Shown here in pieces: positions 62,301 to 64,000 of a DNA stretch of 64,000 nt (position 1 is its first letter; each line of letters starts with the position of its first letter). The notes below the pieces were generated by a model. That model did not search any database and had not been told where the DNA came from. It saw only the letters and a program-made list of their open reading frames with translations. The stretch spans positions 124,001 through 188,000 of the forward strand of contig VWYX01000733.1 of NCBI GenBank assembly GCA_013396525.1, in the 5' to 3' direction. Both the position numbers and the translations under genes were made by a program. The DNA comes from Chaetorhynchus papuensis. Lineage: Eukaryota; Chordata; Aves; Passeriformes; Rhipiduridae.

Positions 62301-62356
62301 ACTGATTTCAGTGGGAGCATGGGAGAATCAGTTGATTCCTACTGATTTCAGTGGGA
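62301..62356. repeat. 16-bp direct repeat, possible ancient repeat relic
   Basis: ACTGATTTCAGTGGGA occurs at 62301-62316 and again at 62341-62356. Both resemble the TGACTTCAATGGGAG-type phrase seen at 25140, which often appears in multiple copies within old amniote repeats. Confidence 0.6.
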
Positions 62357-62871
62357 TGTTAGGAGCTGACTAAATAGGAATTAGAAAACGAAATACTTTG
62401 TTGTAGCAGGGAATTAGGGAGTAATAAGATGGATTTCTGTTCTAAGCTGGCAGCTCATCAGCAGGAAGTAACTAAGGAGAAGAAAGACGTGTAATAGTCA
62501 GATAAAAGCTGAGCATGAGCCATAGAAATGGTGCAGGTGTGAAGAAGGCAAAGGCACTCCTGGAGTGTCTCGAGGGAAGTATCTCTAGCAGGGAAGTTTT
62601 AAGCTGTGCTGCAATGCTGCACCATTCTCATCACCCCTTCGAAAAGAAAGATGAATTTATACTGCAGCAGTCACAGAGAGTGCTCATGGTGGGGACCCGG
62701 GAGAGCTCACCACTCAGAAGGAGTCTGACTGAGCTGGGAGCTTTTCTGGTCTTGCAGAAGGAAGAGTGAGAAGAGGTGTGGCTGTTGCCTATAAACACAC
62801 CAGGCAAAGATAAGAATGAATTAATTTGAGGAATACAACTACAAGAAAAATCAGGTACTAACTGCTTACAG

Positions 62872-62923
62872 ATGTCTGTAAGTTAGAAAAGTACAGAATG
62901 TCTGAAAGTTAGAAAAGTGCTCC
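62872..62923. repeat. 26-bp tandem duplication, imperfect
   Basis: ATGTCTGTAAGTTAGAAAAG starts the first copy (62872) and ATGTCTGAAAGTTAGAAAAG starts the second (62898). The last six bases of the copies differ more. Confidence 0.88.
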
Positions 62924-64000
62924 TAATTGTTGCAGCAGTTGCTGAGATTCTGGAAGATCCTTCAGTAGCGGTAATAAGGACAAAATTTTTTTTATGCTTT
63001 TGGGAGGTTTCTGTTCTTTTTTTTTTTTAATTTGAAACATGATCAGCTTATAGATGGAACTTGATGATATATGACAGCTGGGGATGAGACTTGTCCCGCG
63101 AGATTCTTGTAGTATCCTCTTCCTATGGATTCTTCTAGTATCCTCTTCCTAGGGATTGTTGAGGATTGTTTAAACACTGCGTTGTCCTCTGTCTCAAGCA
63201 GGCAGGGGTTTCCAGTGGAGACTAATTCCTGTCAACATTTTGCATGAGACAAGAAAAGCCTGGGTCACAACCAAGCCTGCCACTGTCTCCCAGTCCAGGG
63301 AGCTCTCCCATTTTTTCAGGGTAAAGAGCCATCCCTGAGGATGACTGAGGAAAACTCAGGAGTGTAAATAATGGTCCATGTCATTTTTTAAAGTCTCAAC
63401 AAAGATGCTGCTGCATGAAGTAGGACAAAAGAACAAATAATGGGTATGAAGCCAGTTCTTTTGCAAGAGATGGGGAAAAAGAGATGTCTGTCCTGCATGT
63501 GCTCTTGGGACTATTTATCTTGTGAAAACCTGGTGTTTTCACTCATTATGTATTACTGCTTTTTCCTGAAATAAGCAATACTGATTCTGGAGCCCAAGGT
63601 AAAATAAATTTTTTTTTGTTAATTGAAACAGTCTAATGGCCATCATTCTGACCTGATGGCTTTTGTCCTGTCATTTTGAGAACATGCCACAGAGTGTCCA
63701 AGTCAACCCTGGCTCCCAGGCTAGCTTGCTCATCTTGAGAGACCTGTGTGTGCCCAGAGGGTGTCTGCTTATATCTTAGAAAGCTGAATATAGCTTGTGA
63801 AATCTCATCATTTCCACTGAGCCTTACAGTGCTTAGACTTGAGTAACTTCAGTGCCTGTCAAATGAGGCTTTAGACAGATTTGCTAATAACCTTGAGAGA
63901 TGGATGATACTTGAGCAGCACTGAATGAACAGCATTTTCCATTTCAGCATCTTTCACCTTGCAGAGCACTGCTCTGCCATGATCTGTTAGTTAAAGAGAG
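62924..64000. other. No supported gene; unique DNA with one tandem duplication
   Basis: T runs occur at 63018-63028 and 63610-63617. No exon or element is recognisable to the end of the window. Confidence 0.55.
63102..63153. repeat. 26-bp tandem duplication
   Basis: GATTCTTGTAGTATCCTCTT begins the first copy (63102-63127) and GATTCTTCTAGTATCCTCTT the second (63128-63153), with two mismatches in 26. A partial third copy (GATTGTTGAG) follows. Confidence 0.92.

Noticed and set aside
1..64000. Bacterial-type features (operons, Shine-Dalgarno sites, CRISPR, rho-independent terminators)
   Set aside because: Avian CR1 and LTR repeats, microsatellites and lack of coding density show this is vertebrate nuclear DNA; no spaced direct-repeat array was seen.

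Overview
This window looks like non-coding DNA from a bird nuclear chromosome, most likely a passerine. It is AT-rich and visibly CpG-poor, with no long open frames, operons, ribosome-binding sites, rRNA, tRNA or CRISPR array. The bird call rests on short 5'-truncated CR1 LINE tails at 12270, 28570 and 49711. The passerine call rests on a complete solo LTR at 57553-58311 of a type I recall from songbird genomes. I ran no database search, so the species is not determined.

Layout. 1-8390: unique sequence with a palindromic tandem repeat at 6850 and an AT-rich block from about 7560. 8394-8527: the one credible coding candidate, a 44-codon open segment on the plus strand between an AG acceptor and a GT donor. 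8528-21640: unique sequence with a CR1 tail (12270) and an inverted repeat (16780-16937). 21640-22720: two blocks that look like conserved non-coding elements. 23640-32880: microsatellites, a CR1 tail, an A/C-rich tract and a trinucleotide tract. 32880-35660: two more regulatory-looking blocks, the best in the window. 35660-57550: mostly featureless, with a longer CR1 fragment (49711-50145), tandem duplications, microsatellites, and regulatory-looking blocks near 45.2, 54.1 and 56.4 kb. 57553-58311: solo LTR with an exact 5-bp target duplication, an internal tetranucleotide microsatellite and an internal 35-bp tandem repeat. 58.3-64 kb: unique sequence, one more regulatory-looking block, old repeat relics and three short tandem duplications.

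Interpretation. The window is either inside a very large intron of a plus-strand gene (if the exon at 8394 is real) or in a gene-poor regulatory desert. No genes can be shown to work together. Nearly all short open frames have the length and composition expected by chance. I found no convincing new multi-gene system. The items most worth following are the candidate exon, the regulatory-looking blocks at 32.9-35.7 kb and 21.6-22.7 kb, the hairpin at 16.8 kb and the clean solo LTR.
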